From DASSSQ01 sp963839285 (GTDB lineage Bacteria > Actinomycetota > Thermoleophilia > Gaiellales > Gaiellaceae): a stretch of DNA of 64,000 bases. The DNA lies in assembly GCA_963839285.1 (NCBI GenBank), contig CAWIUN010000010.1, positions 78,690 to 142,689 on the forward strand. The letters run 5' to 3'. Position numbers and translations under genes: made by a program. Below the pieces are notes generated by a model, which was not told the DNA's origin, did not search any database, and worked only from the letters and a program-made list of their open reading frames with translations. Position 1 is the first letter of the stretch. Each line of letters begins with the position of its first letter. This document shows positions 23,903-33,428 of the stretch, piece after piece.

Positions 23903-26900
23903 TCAGTCGGAGAGCCCCGCGCGGACGTCCTCGTCGCCGCCCGCGATCGGCAGCTCGACGAGGAACTCGCTGCCGCGGCCGGGCTCGGACTCGACCCAGA
24001 TGCGGCCGTTCATGCGCCGGACGAGCTCGCGGCAGATGTAGAGCCCGAGCCCCGTGCCGCCGACGCCGCGGGTCAGGTTCGGGTCGAGGCGGTAGAACTT
24101 GTCGAAGATCCGGCGCTGCTCGGCGAAGGGGATGCCGAGCCCCTCGTCTGCGACCACGAAGCGGACGTGGGCGCCGCGCGCCGACAGCCGCACGTCGACG
24201 CGGCCGCCGTCGGGGGAGTACTTGACCGCGTTGTCGACGAGGTTGACGAGCACCTGGCGCACCTTCTCCGGGTCGGCGGCCACCGACGGCAGCCCTGCCG
24301 GGGCGGTGCACTCGACGGCGATCCCGGGCGGCAGGTGCGCCCGTTGCGCCTCGACCACGGCGCCGGCCAGGCCCGCGGCGTCGCAGCTCTCGATCGACAC
24401 GTGCAGGGTGGCGCTGTCGAGGCGGCTCGCCCAGAGGATGTCGTTGACGATCCGCGCCAGCCGGTCGGCCTCGCCGGTGACGACGTCGAGCAGGGTGTCG
24501 CGCCGGTCCTCGTCGAGGTCGACGTCGACGCGCCGCAGCGTCATCGCGGCGCCGTAGATCGCCGCCAGCGGCGTCCGCAGCTCGTGCGAGACCGTCGAGA
24601 CGAACTCCGTCCGCAGCTCCTCGAGCGCCCGCTCCTCGGTCAGGTCGCGGAACGCGTAGACCGTTCCCTCCTCGAGCGCGACGCCGGAGATCGAGATCCA
24701 GAGCTCGCGGTCTCCGAGCTGGAGCGGCATCGACTGCGGCGTGCCGCCGACCGGCACGAGCGGCTCGATCTGCGGCCAGCCCGGCACCGAGTCCGCGATC
24801 GGCCGCTCGAGCACCCGCGAGCGCGGGGAGGCCGATGATCCCGGCCGCCGCCTCGTTCCAGTAGCGCACGACGCCGTGCCCGTCGACGAGGACGACGCCG
24901 TCGCCGACGTTCTGCAGGATCCGCGCCGCCTGCCCGCGCTCCTCGGCGGCGCGGAAGAGGAGGGCGTTGTCGACCGCCGCGGCCGCGCGGCGGGCGAGCT
25001 CCCGCGCGAAGGCGAGGTCGCCCTCGTCGTAGCGGCGGTCCGACTCCGCCCAGATCAGCGAGATGACGCCGAGCGTCCGGCCGCGTGAGACGAGCGGCAC
25101 CAGCATCAGCGAGCGGAGCCCGAGCCGCTGCAGCGCCGCCAGGTACTCCGGCCGGTCGGCGAGGCTCTCGGCGAGGAGCTCCGGTCGGGATCTCCGGCAC
25201 GAGCATCGGCTTGCCGCTGCGGAGGACGCCGTGCGCGCCCTGCTCGTCGTCGCGGCCGGGGCGGGTAGCGGCGGTGCAGGTCCTCGGCGAGCGCCACCTT
25301 GGCCGGGTCGACGTGCGCGACGGCGACCCGCTCGACCTCGCCGTCGGCGGCGAGGACGTCGATCGCGCACCAGTCCGCGAGCCGCGGCACCGCGAGCCGG
25401 GCGAGGCTGCCGAGCGTGGCGTCGTAGTCGAGCGAGGAGCCCAGCACCTCGCTCGCCTCGGCGAGGAAGGCGAGCCGCTCCTGCGCCTGCTGCGCGGCGA
25501 GCCTGGCCGAGCGTTCCGCCTCGTAGAGCGAGGCCTGGTTGATCGCGAGCGCGATCCGGTCGCCGACGAGCTCGAGCAGGCGCACGTCCGCGGGCGAGAA
25601 GTGCGCCGGCTCCAGCGAGCCCACGTGCAGGACGCCGAGCGCGTCTCCCTCGGCGAGCAGGGGGACGGCGACGAGCGAGCGGATGCCGCGGAGACGCAGG
25701 TGCGGGCTGACGAGCTCGACCTGGTCGAGGTCGTCGATCAGCTGCGGCGTCCGGCTCGCCGCGACGCGGCCCGCCAGGCCCCGGCCGAGCGGAATCGGGA
25801 CGGCCTCGGCGAGCTCGCCGCCGAAGCCGGCCGCCGCCCGGACCTCGAGCTGCCGGCCCGGTGCCGTCACGCAGCAGGATCAGCGCCGACTCCGCCCCGA
25901 CCAGCTCGGCGAGGCTCGAGAGCAGCTCCTGCATCAGGTCGTCGAGCGAGAGGTGCTCGAGGGCCGTGCCGCTGATCCGCTCGAGCGTGCGCAGCGAGGC
26001 CGCCGCCGTCTCCGCGGCGGCGCGCGCTGCCTGCTCGCGCTCGAGCAGCGCCACCCGCTCGGTCTCGTCGCTGACGATCGAGCCGGCGCCGAGCAGCTCG
26101 CCGGTCGCGTCCCGCACGGGGTAGACGCTGACGCGGAAGACGCGACGCTCTCCCGGACGGGCGGCGAGCTCGCCGCCCGTCTCGAGGCCGAGCGTCGGCT
26201 CGCCCGCCGTGACGGCGCGATCGTAGGCGGCGAAGACCTCCGGGCCGAGCTCCGGCAGCAGCTCGAGCAGGTTGCGGCCGATGTGCTCCGAGACCGGCAG
26301 CCCGTTGATCTCGGCCAGCGCCTCGTTGACGCGGACGAAGCGGAGGTCGCGGTCGAAGAAGGCGAAGCCGGCCGGCGCGGAGGCGAAGAGCAGGTCGAGC
26401 AGGGCGGCGGCCTCGCGCATCTCCTGGTAGAGCCGCGCGTTGTCGACGGCGGCGGCGACGCGGCGCGCGAGCTCGTCCGCCAGCCCCAGCTCCTCCCGGC
26501 CGAGGCCGCGGCCGCTCTCGGCCGAGGCGAGCGTCAACGCGCCGAGCGTGCGGCCGCGCGAGACGAGCGGGACGGCGAGCGCGGAGCGGAAGCCGAGCTC
26601 CCGTGCGAGGCGGAGCGACTCCTCGTCGGCGAACGCCTCGCGCAGGTGCTCGTCGCCGATCTCGGCCAGGTGGACCGGGCCGCCCGTCTCGTAGGCGCGA
26701 CGCGCGGCCGTGCCCGGGCCGCCGCGGCGCCAGAGCTGCCAGCCGAGCGCGGCCCGAGCGGGGTCGGCGTGCTCGACGGCGATCCGTCGCAGCGTGCCCG
26801 CCTGCTCGAGGTCGACCGAGTACCAGTCGGCCAGGGTCGGCACGAGCAGCGGCCCGAGCCCGCGCAGCGTCGCCTCGTAGTCGAGCGACGAGCCGAGCAG

Positions 26901-27374
26901 CGTGCTCGCCTCGGCCAGGAGCTGCAGCCGCTGCTCGCCCCGGCGCCGTTCGGTGACGTCGTGGAAGATGCTGATCGCCTGGACCGCCTCGCCCCGCTCG
27001 TCGCGGAGCGGCAGCGCCCGGACCTGCGACCAGCGCTCCTCCCCGGCGGGCCCGGCGCGATAGCAGACGAGCTCCTCGGCGTAGGGCTCCCCCTCGAGCA
27101 CGCGCCGGGTCGGCAGCCGCTCGGCAGGCAGCGGCGTCCCGTCGTCGGTCAGCATCACGAACGCCGAGGCCACCTCCCACGCGGGCACCGCCTGCAGCTC
27201 CTCGAGCGAGTCGAAGCCGATCAGCTCGAGCGCCCGCGGGTTCGCGTAGACGATCCGGCCGGTCCGGTCGATCACCGTGACGGCGTCCGCCACGGCGCCG
27301 AGCAACGTCTCCAGCAGCTCGGGCGAGACGCCTTCCCGGCTCTCGTGCTGCGTCGGTCCCTCCCGGTCGGGCAC
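23903..27374 (-). CDS. Multi-sensor PAS/GAF histidine kinase (several frame breaks)
   Basis: ~1150 residues. Order from the GTG at 27374: PAS (GAVADAVTVIDRTGRIVYAN), GAF, PAS (LFASAPAGFAFFDRDLRFV), a linker, GAF (LVGDRIALAINQASLY), GAF (ARRAAAAVDNALLFRAAEE), PAS (NVGDGVVLVDGHGVVRYWN), HisKA with VSTVSHELRTPLAAIYG, and HATPase with NLVDNAVKYSPDGG, DEGLGIP and GGTGLGLYICRELV. Conserved reading moves between frames near 25865, 25265, 25190 and 24815, with no loss of domain order. It is soluble and probably senses a diffusible signal through its GAF/PAS domains. No cognate regulator is next to it. Confidence 0.85.
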
Positions 27375-27410
27375 CCCGCTCCTTTCCGCTCGCCGCAGAA
27401 CGATATCGAG

Positions 27411-28224
27411 CTACTGCGAGCGCGCGAGCGGGTCGAGCACGAGCACGGCGCCGCCGTCCTGGGCCGCCGTGAAGGAGGTCGCGTAGGCGCGCGGCGTCGT
27501 CAGCCGCTCGACCGCGTCGCTCTCGGCACGGCCGAGAGCGGCGGGCGTCAGCCGCTCGTGGGCGGGCAGGGTCGCCGCGAGCGGCTGCGAGAGCGCCCGC
27601 TCGAAGTCGGCCCGCCTGAAGTAGATCGCCCAGCTGACGCTCTTGCCGTCCGCGCCGGTCGCGGGCGGCAGGAACGCGACCACGGAGTCGGCCGCCGCGT
27701 ACTCGAAGGTGTAGAGCGCGAGCTCGAGCGCCTCGCGGCGGAGCAGCACGGCGCGCGAGGCGGACGGCGCGCCCGCGTCGATCGCGCAGTCCTTGCCGAG
27801 GCCGCAGAGCAGGTAGAAGACCGACTTCGAGGTCGGGTCGACGCTCGATCTCCTGGCCGCTGAGGCCGCCCCGGACCGCGACCGCCTCGACCGGCACGTT
27901 CTGCGGCTGGTTCTGCACCTCGGGCAGGTGCGCCTGGATGCCGACGAGCTGGGCACCGGCGCCGGTCCGGTAGAGCGGGGCGACGTGGGCGGCGATCTCG
28001 CCGGCCCGGTCGAGGCTCGAGCGCGCCTGCGGCTCCCAGGCCGACCAGGGCCGCTGCGGCGCCGAGCCGTCCCGCGAGAGCACGACCGCGAGCACCGCGA
28101 CCGCGACCCAGAGGATCACGGCGAGCGCCGCGTAGGCGAGGCGGAAGCGCCCGCGGAAGGCCGAGCCCTCCCGCCCGGTCGCATGCTCGACGAGCGGCTG
28201 CTCCTCGCTCAGAGCCTCGGCCAT
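27411..28224 (-). CDS. Single-pass membrane protein of unknown function (one frame break)
   Basis: ATG at 28224 opens MAEALSEEQPLVEHATGREG, then one helix YAALAVILWVAVAVLAVVL and an outer domain of ~210 residues. A frame break near 27845 separates PQNVPVEAVAVRGGLSGQ from VDPTSKSVFYLLCGLGKDCA. The outer part holds two Cys (LCGLGKDC) and ends DPLARSQ. I do not recognise the family. Its start overlaps the FtsH-like gene by 16 bp, so it is probably co-translated with that protease, possibly as an accessory. Confidence 0.66.
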
Positions 28225-30655
28225 TGCTCCTCGTCTGCGAGATCGAGCTCGGGGGCGCGGAGCCCGACCGAGTCGAGCAGCCGGACGACCTCGTCGCCGT
28301 GCAGCTCGCGCCGCTCGGCCAGCGTCGTCGCGATCCGGTCGACCCCCTCGCGGTTGGCGCGCACGAGGTTGTAGGCGGTGACGAAGGCGTGCCCGAGGAG
28401 CTGGGCCGCCGCGTCGCGCTGGTCGCGGTCGCGGAGGACGGCTCCGACCGGGTCGGCGGTCATCGCGTTGCCGCCGTGCGTCGAGTTCATGACGTGCCGG
28501 CCGATCGTCTGCAGCCGCTTCGCCACGACGCTCCCGCGTCTGCTCCTCCGTCTCGTCCGCGAAGCCGCCCGAGACGGGCAGGGGCGGCGGCGCCATCCCC
28601 CAGGCGCCGACCATCATCGCCGCGAGCGTGGTCGCGCTCTGGACGTCGCCGCCGACGCCGCGCGAGTTCTCGCCGTAGAAGACGTGCTCGGCGGCCATCG
28701 CCCCGAGCGTCCAGGCCAGCCGGGCCATGTCCTCGGAGCGCCAGGCCGAGAAGCGCTCCTCCTTCTCCATCGCCTGGTGGTGGCCGAGCGAGCCGCCGCG
28801 CATCTTGATCGAGAGCCGGGTCGACTCGCTGCCCTGCATGTAGACATGGCCGGTGGCGGCATGGCCCGCCTCGTGGATCGCGACCGCGCGCGTCTCGGAG
28901 GGCACGTAGTCGATCCCGATGGCGGTGCCCGACTCGATCGTGGTCATCGCCTCGACGATGTCGCTCCGCGAGAAGGCCGAGCGCCCGTCGTGCTGGGCGT
29001 AGGTCAGCGCCATCGAGCAGACCTGGTCGATCATCGCCGGCGAGTAGCCGTTCGTCATCCGCGCCAGCTCGTCCCGGGCGTGCGAGAGGTCGAGGTCGGA
29101 GTCGTGCGCGACCTTGCCGAGGTAGAGGTCGAAGATGTCCTTGCGGTCGTCCTTCGTCGGCGTCCGGAACCAGACGTGGCGGCCCATCCGGCCCGGCCGG
29201 ATCAGGGCCGGGTCGAGGTTCTCGAGCGGCACGTTGGTGGCGCCGATGAAGAAGATCTGGTCGCCGCGCGGGCTTCGGGGCGGGCAGCCGCAGCGAGACC
29301 CCGCCGAGCCGGCGCGGGACGAGGTAGGTCGCGTCGAGCAGCGTGTTCAGGCGATTCGTGAGCACGCGGCGTCCGAACGGCGGGTTGTCGATCCCGTCCA
29401 TCGTCACGAGCAGCTGGTTCAGCGCCAGCTGGCCGCCCATGCCGCCCATGCCGCCGGGGAACATGAAGCCGACGACCTGGTTGAGCCGGTGGTAGACGCC
29501 CGGGTAGGGCGAGAGCGGCCGCGGCGCGCGCTCCGCGAAGAGCCGCTCGCGCCAGGCCCGCGTCTCGAGGATGCAGTCGCCGCCGGCCGAGAGCGAACCC
29601 ATCGGCCCGTGGAAGAGGTAGTCCTCGAGACGCGGCGCGTCGGCGGAGAAGGTGCCCCCGGCGCCGCCCTGGAGCGCGTTGCGGCGCATCCCGACCGCGT
29701 CGATCTCGTCGATGAAGACGATGCAGGTGCCGCCCCACTTGGCCGCGAGCCGCTTCGCCTTCCGGGCCAGGTAGCGGACGATGATCGCGTCGACGCCGAT
29801 GAAGGTCGCGGCGAAGCCGGAGCCGGGGATCGAGACGAAGGGCGAGTTGAAGCCGGTCGCGATCGCCTTCGCCAGCATCGTCTTGCCGGTGCCGGGCGCG
29901 CCGAGGAACATCAGGCCGCGCTCGCGCTTGCCGCCCGCCTGCTCGAACGCCTCGCCCGACTGCCAGAGGCTGACGACGCGCCGCACCTCCTCCTTGGCCT
30001 CGACCTGGCCGCGGACGTCCTCGAGCTTGACGCCCCACTGCGCGTCGCCGGGCTCGTAGCCGCGGATCTGCGAGATCCCCATCAGGAGCAGCGGCCCCAT
30101 CAGGATCGCGAAGTTGGCGAAGAAGAGGAAGAAGACGACGACCACCTGCATCCAGAAGGCCGGCGTCGAGAGGATCCGCCCGAGGCCGCTGAAGATCGTC
30201 CCGAAGGTGCCCGTCCAGGAGCCCTCGCCGTTCTTGAGCACCTGGAAGAGCCAGACGACGGTGACGATCGCGAGGATCCAGGTCGCGAGCTGGACGCGCC
30301 GCTGCCAGAACCAGGCGCGGCGGCGGGCGACGACGTCGTCCTCGCGCAGACGGGCGTCGTCGGTGCCGAAGAGCGTCGGCCAGGGGATCAGCCGGCGCAG
30401 GACGAGGTCGAGCAGGCCGCGGAAGCCGATCACGACGAGCAGCGCGACCACGATCGCCCAGCCGGCCGAGAGGCCCGCCTGGCGATGGAACCAGACGAAC
30501 GCCGCCGGGCTCGTCAGGAGGGCGACGCCGGTCGCGGCCCGCCGCAGCCGCCGCCACTCGTCGGCGAGCTCGCGGTTGGCGGCCGTGCCCGCGAAGCGGG
30601 GTGACAGCGTCGACCTCTGTCGCCATCGTCCGTAAAGGATAGACGCGGACGGCAC
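28209..30655 (-). CDS. FtsH-like AAA protease with large insertion (two frame breaks)
   Basis: ~815 residues. N-terminal two to four membrane helices (LLTSPAAFVWFHRQAGL region, VQLATWILAIVTVVWLFQVL, VVVFFLFFANFAILMGPLLL), then AAA: Walker A FLGAPGTGKTMLAKAIATG and Walker B CIVFIDEIDAVG. A ~115-residue insertion rich in Gly and aromatic residues separates Walker B from LVTMDGIDN. After a frame break near 29275 come PALIRPGRMGRHVWFRTP (arginine finger) and the metalloprotease motif AIHEAGHAATGH; after another near 28535, a ~105-residue tail ending EEQWPRL. The GTG at 30655 is a tentative start; an ATG at 30626 in another frame gives a different N-terminus. M41-type membrane protease; the insertion is unusual. 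Confidence 0.78.
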
Positions 30656-30678
30656 AAGGAGAGGTAAAGATCAGCTCG

Positions 30679-31819
30679 GTGCATCAGCCGAGCCGGGACG
30701 ACGGCTTCACCGAGGCGCAGGTCGAGCGCGCCCGCCGCTACCACCGGCCGCTCTACCGCGCCCTCGTGGCCGAGACGGGGCTCTCGCTGGGAGCGCTCGC
30801 CGCGCTCGCGTTCGCGGCCCCGCTCGGCTGGGCGGGCGCGGCTCCCGTGGGCCGCCGGCGTCCTCTGCCTCGCCGCCGCCGCGACCGCGGCGACCTGGCT
30901 CGTGCGCCTGCCCTTCGCCGCCTACCGGCACCGCCGCGACCGCGCCTGGGAGCTGACCGCGCAGGCCTGGCGCGGCTGGGCGGCCGATCGCGGCAAGGGC
31001 CTCGCCGTCGGGACCGTGCTCGCAGCCGTCGCGCTCGAGCCGCTCGTCGGCCTCGCCCGCGCGCTGCCGTCGGCGTGGCCGGCCGCCGCCGCGGGCGCCT
31101 CGGCGCTGCTCGTGCTCGCGGGCGGCTTCGTCGCGCCCGTCGTGCTCGAGCCGCTCTTCAACCGCTTCGCGCCGCTCGAGGACGCGGAGCTCGCCGGGCG
31201 GCTCCGCGACCTCTCGGTCCGCGCCGGCGTGCCGGTGCGCGAGGTGCTCGTCGCCGACGCGAGCCGGCGCACGCGGCGCCACAACGCCTACGTCTCGGGG
31301 CTCGGCAGGACGCGCCGCGTCGTCGTCTGGGACACGCTGCTCGAGGCCGCGGACGCGGATCAGGTCGCGCTCGTCGTCGCCCACGAGCTCGGGCACCGCC
31401 GGCACCGCCACCTCGCGCTCCTGACCGGCCTCGGCATGGCCGGAGCCGCCGCCTTCGTCGTCGTGCTCTGGGCGCTGCCGCTCGACGTCGGCGCGGCGCG
31501 CACGGTGCCGGCGCTGCTGCTCGTCGGCTCCGGGCTCGAGCTGCTGGCGCTGCCGTTCGGGTCGGCGCTCTCGCGGCGGCTCGAGCGCACGGCCGACCGC
31601 TTCTCGCTCGAGCTGACGCACGACCTCCCGGCCTACGAGGGCGCCTTCCGGGAGCTCGCCGTCGCCAACCTCGCCGACCTCGAGCCGCCGCGCGCCGCGT
31701 ACCTGACCCTGTTCTCGCACCCGACGGCGCCCGAGCGGCTGGCGGCAGGGCGAGCCTGGGCGCTGCATCGAAGACACTTGACAGACATCATTAGTGATGT
31801 CATAGTGATGTCGCCATGA
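30679..31819 (+). CDS. M48-family membrane metalloprotease (frameshifted)
   Basis: GTG at 30679 after GGAGAGGTAAAG. One frame break near 30850 inside the N-terminal membrane part. Several helices (TVLAAVALEPLVGLARALP, SALLVLAGGFVAPVVLEPL), then the catalytic VVAHELGHRRHRHLALLTGLG (HExxH) and the third ligand region RTADRFSLELT. Ste24/HtpX group; acts at the membrane on CAAX-like or misfolded proteins. The last ~18 residues (after AAGRAWA) are encoded by the promoter-operator of the next operon and do not look like protease sequence, so the real stop may be upstream. ATGA overlap with the next gene. Confidence 0.78.
31778..31812 (+). promoter_or_regulatory. Promoter with overlapping palindromic and direct-repeat operator
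   Basis: -35 TTGACA (31778-31783), a 17-bp spacer and -10 CATAGT (31801-31806), with the next ATG at 31816, so the transcript would be nearly leaderless. The spacer is the palindrome GACATCATTAGTGATGTC (31784-31801; 7-bp arms GACATCA/TGATGTC). A third half-site TGATGTC follows at 31806-31812, exactly 11 bp after the second. The promoter is AT-rich in contrast to its surroundings. Confidence 0.82.
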
Positions 31820-32262
31820 ACCTGACCCTCGTGATCGACGGCCTCAAGCAGGAGCTGACCGCCGTCGCCGAGCTCGGCGACGAGCGCGCCGCCCAGGTCG
31901 GGCAGCGGCTCGCCGACGCGCTCGGCGCCAACCTGCGCCTGCGCCTGCTCGACGTGCTCTCGCAGGCGGCGCTCGAGCTCTCCTCGAGCCTGCCCGGCGG
32001 CCACGTCGAGGTCCGGCTCGCCGGCCAGGAGCCCGAGCTCGTCTACGTCGAGGGCGAGCCCGAGCCCGGCACCGCCGGCGAGGACCTCTCCGCCCGGATC
32101 ACCCTCCGCCTGCCGGCGTCGCTCAAGTCCGGCGTCGAGTCGGCGGCCGCCCGGGAGGGCGTCTCCGTCAACGCCTGGCTCGTCCGCGCCCTCGCGCGCG
32201 CCGTCGAGTCCCGGCCGCGCAGCGGCCCGGGCCGGCGCCTGACCGGCTACGGCCGCAGCTGA
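31816..32262 (+). CDS. Ribbon-helix-helix transcription factor, probable autoregulator
   Basis: 148 residues. The C-terminal ~45 residues form a ribbon-helix-helix domain: ARITLRLPASLKSGVESAAA (beta strand plus helix A) and EGVSVNAWLVRALARAVES (helix B). The N-terminal ~100 residues (VIDGLKQELTAVAELGDERA, ELSSSLPGGHVEVRL) probably dimerise or sense. RHH proteins bind short repeated half-sites, matching the TGATGTC repeats just upstream. It stands before a DUF4097 gene, a common actinobacterial pair. Confidence 0.83.
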   Translation: MNLTLVIDGLKQELTAVAELGDERAAQVGQRLADALGANLRLRLLDVLSQAALELSSSLPGGHVEVRLAGQEPELVYVEGEPEPGTAGEDLSARITLRLPASLKSGVESAAAREGVSVNAWLVRALARAVESRPRSGPGRRLTGYGRS

Positions 32263-32273
32263 AAGGAGCACCG

Positions 32274-33074
32274 ATGGAACGCAGCTTCCCCACGCCCACA
32301 CCGCCCCGGCTCGACCTCCGCGTCCCCGCGGGCCAGATCACCGTCGAGACCGACGACGGGGCCGACGAGACCTCGGTCGACCTCGAAGGCCCGGCCGAGG
32401 CGCTCGAGAACGCCACCGTCGAGCAGCGCGGCGACACCGTCGTCGTCGAGGTGCGCGACCGCAAGGGCCTGCTCGGCGTCCGCAGCGCCGAGGTGTACCT
32501 GCGCGTGCGCTGCCCGGACGGCGCCGCGGCGACCGTCCGCACGAAGTCGGCCGACCTCGTCGTCCGCGGCCTGCTCGAGCGCCTCGACGCCGCCACGGCG
32601 TCGGGCGACCTGCTCGCCGACCGCGTCGCCGGCGAGGCGTCGCTGAAGAGCGCGAGCGGCGACCTCCGGCTCGGCGACGTCGGCGGCGACGTCTCGCTGA
32701 ACACCGCCTCCGGCGACGCGGCGGTCGGCCGGATCGGCGGCGCACTCCGGGCCAACCTGGTCTCCGGCGACCTCGAGGTCCGCGCCGTCGGCGGCGCCGT
32801 CGCCGTCAACACCGTCTCCGGGGACGTCGAGGTCGGCTCCGTCCGCGAGGGCGAGGCACGGCTCCAGTCCGTCTCCGGCGACGTCGAGGTCGGGATCCGC
32901 CGCGGCTCCCGCGTCCACGTCGACGCCTCGACCCTCTCCGGCGACACCCGCTCGGAGCTCGACCTCGGCGACGATCCCGCCGCCGAGGACGGGCCGCTCG
33001 TCGAGCTCCGCGTCAAGACCGTCAGCGGCGACGTCTCCGTCGTCCGCGCGACCCAGGAGGTGCACCAGTCGTGA
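32274..33074 (+). CDS. DUF4097 (toastrack) beta-repeat protein
   Basis: 266 residues of short repeating beta-strand units: SGDLLADRV, SASGDLRLGDVGGDVSLNTA, SGDAAVGRIGG, SGDLEVRAVGGAVAVNTV, SGDVEVGSV. The repeat (T/S-x-SGDV) is the DUF4097 signature. No signal peptide, so it is probably cytosolic. The AAGGAG site lies 8 bp upstream of the ATG. It is the target gene of the RHH regulator and may form a scaffold or envelope-stress sensor; that role is unproved. Confidence 0.9.
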   Translation: MERSFPTPTPPRLDLRVPAGQITVETDDGADETSVDLEGPAEALENATVEQRGDTVVVEVRDRKGLLGVRSAEVYLRVRCPDGAAATVRTKSADLVVRGLLERLDAATASGDLLADRVAGEASLKSASGDLRLGDVGGDVSLNTASGDAAVGRIGGALRANLVSGDLEVRAVGGAVAVNTVSGDVEVGSVREGEARLQSVSGDVEVGIRRGSRVHVDASTLSGDTRSELDLGDDPAAEDGPLVELRVKTVSGDVSVVRATQEVHQS

Positions 33075-33187
33075 AGCGCTACCGCCGCAAGCATCGCCCG
33101 ACCCCGCCGCCGGTCCCGCGCGCCGAGGTCGACCCGCGCGACTGGATCTTCGCGGACCCGCTCCGCCGTCGTCCGCCGCTGCTCTAG
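33071..33187 (+). CDS. 38-residue Arg/Pro-rich small protein
   Basis: GTG at 33071 overlaps the DUF4097 stop by 4 bp. Product: VKRYRRKHRPTPPPVPRAEV then DPRDWIFADPLRRRPPLL. Basic start, Pro-rich middle, DWIFADP motif. The overlap arrangement supports it being translated; there is no recognised family. It ends 4 bp inside the convergent gene below. Confidence 0.55.
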   Translation: MKRYRRKHRPTPPPVPRAEVDPRDWIFADPLRRRPPLL

Positions 33188-33428
33188 CCCGGCCGGCCGC
33201 CGCCTTCGGCCTCCGCAGGACCGTGCCGCCGAGGGCGGTCAGGAGGCCGATCGGCGGCCCCGGCGCTCCGCGGTTGAGGCGCCGCGCCATCAGCCGCGCC
33301 TCGGCGTGCGAGGGATAGGAGCGCCGGCCGCCGGGGCAGCCGCGGACGCAGCTCCACGCGACGTCCACGTCCTCGACGCGGAAGTGCCAGCGGTGCCCGA
33401 GCACCCGGCAGGCGAGCGGCGTGCTCAC
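33184..33428 (-). CDS. Small Cys/His protein downstream of the MFS gene
   Basis: GTG at 33428 overlaps the MFS stop by 4 bp. Product (~80 residues): CRVLGHRWHFRVEDVDVAWS, then CVRGCPGG, YPSHAEARLMARRLNRG. The Cys-x-n-Cys-x3-Cys pattern and His suggest a one-metal zinc ribbon. The frame does not stop here but runs on into antisense of the previous operon, and a TAG at ~33184-33186 in another frame is the likely true stop, implying one more indel. Function unknown. Confidence 0.5.

Noticed and set aside
25867..29232. Giant antisense-mixed frame crossing several genes on the minus strand
   Set aside because: It only joins the in-frame C-terminal part of the FtsH-like gene to unrelated out-of-frame sequence; real proteins are placed separately.
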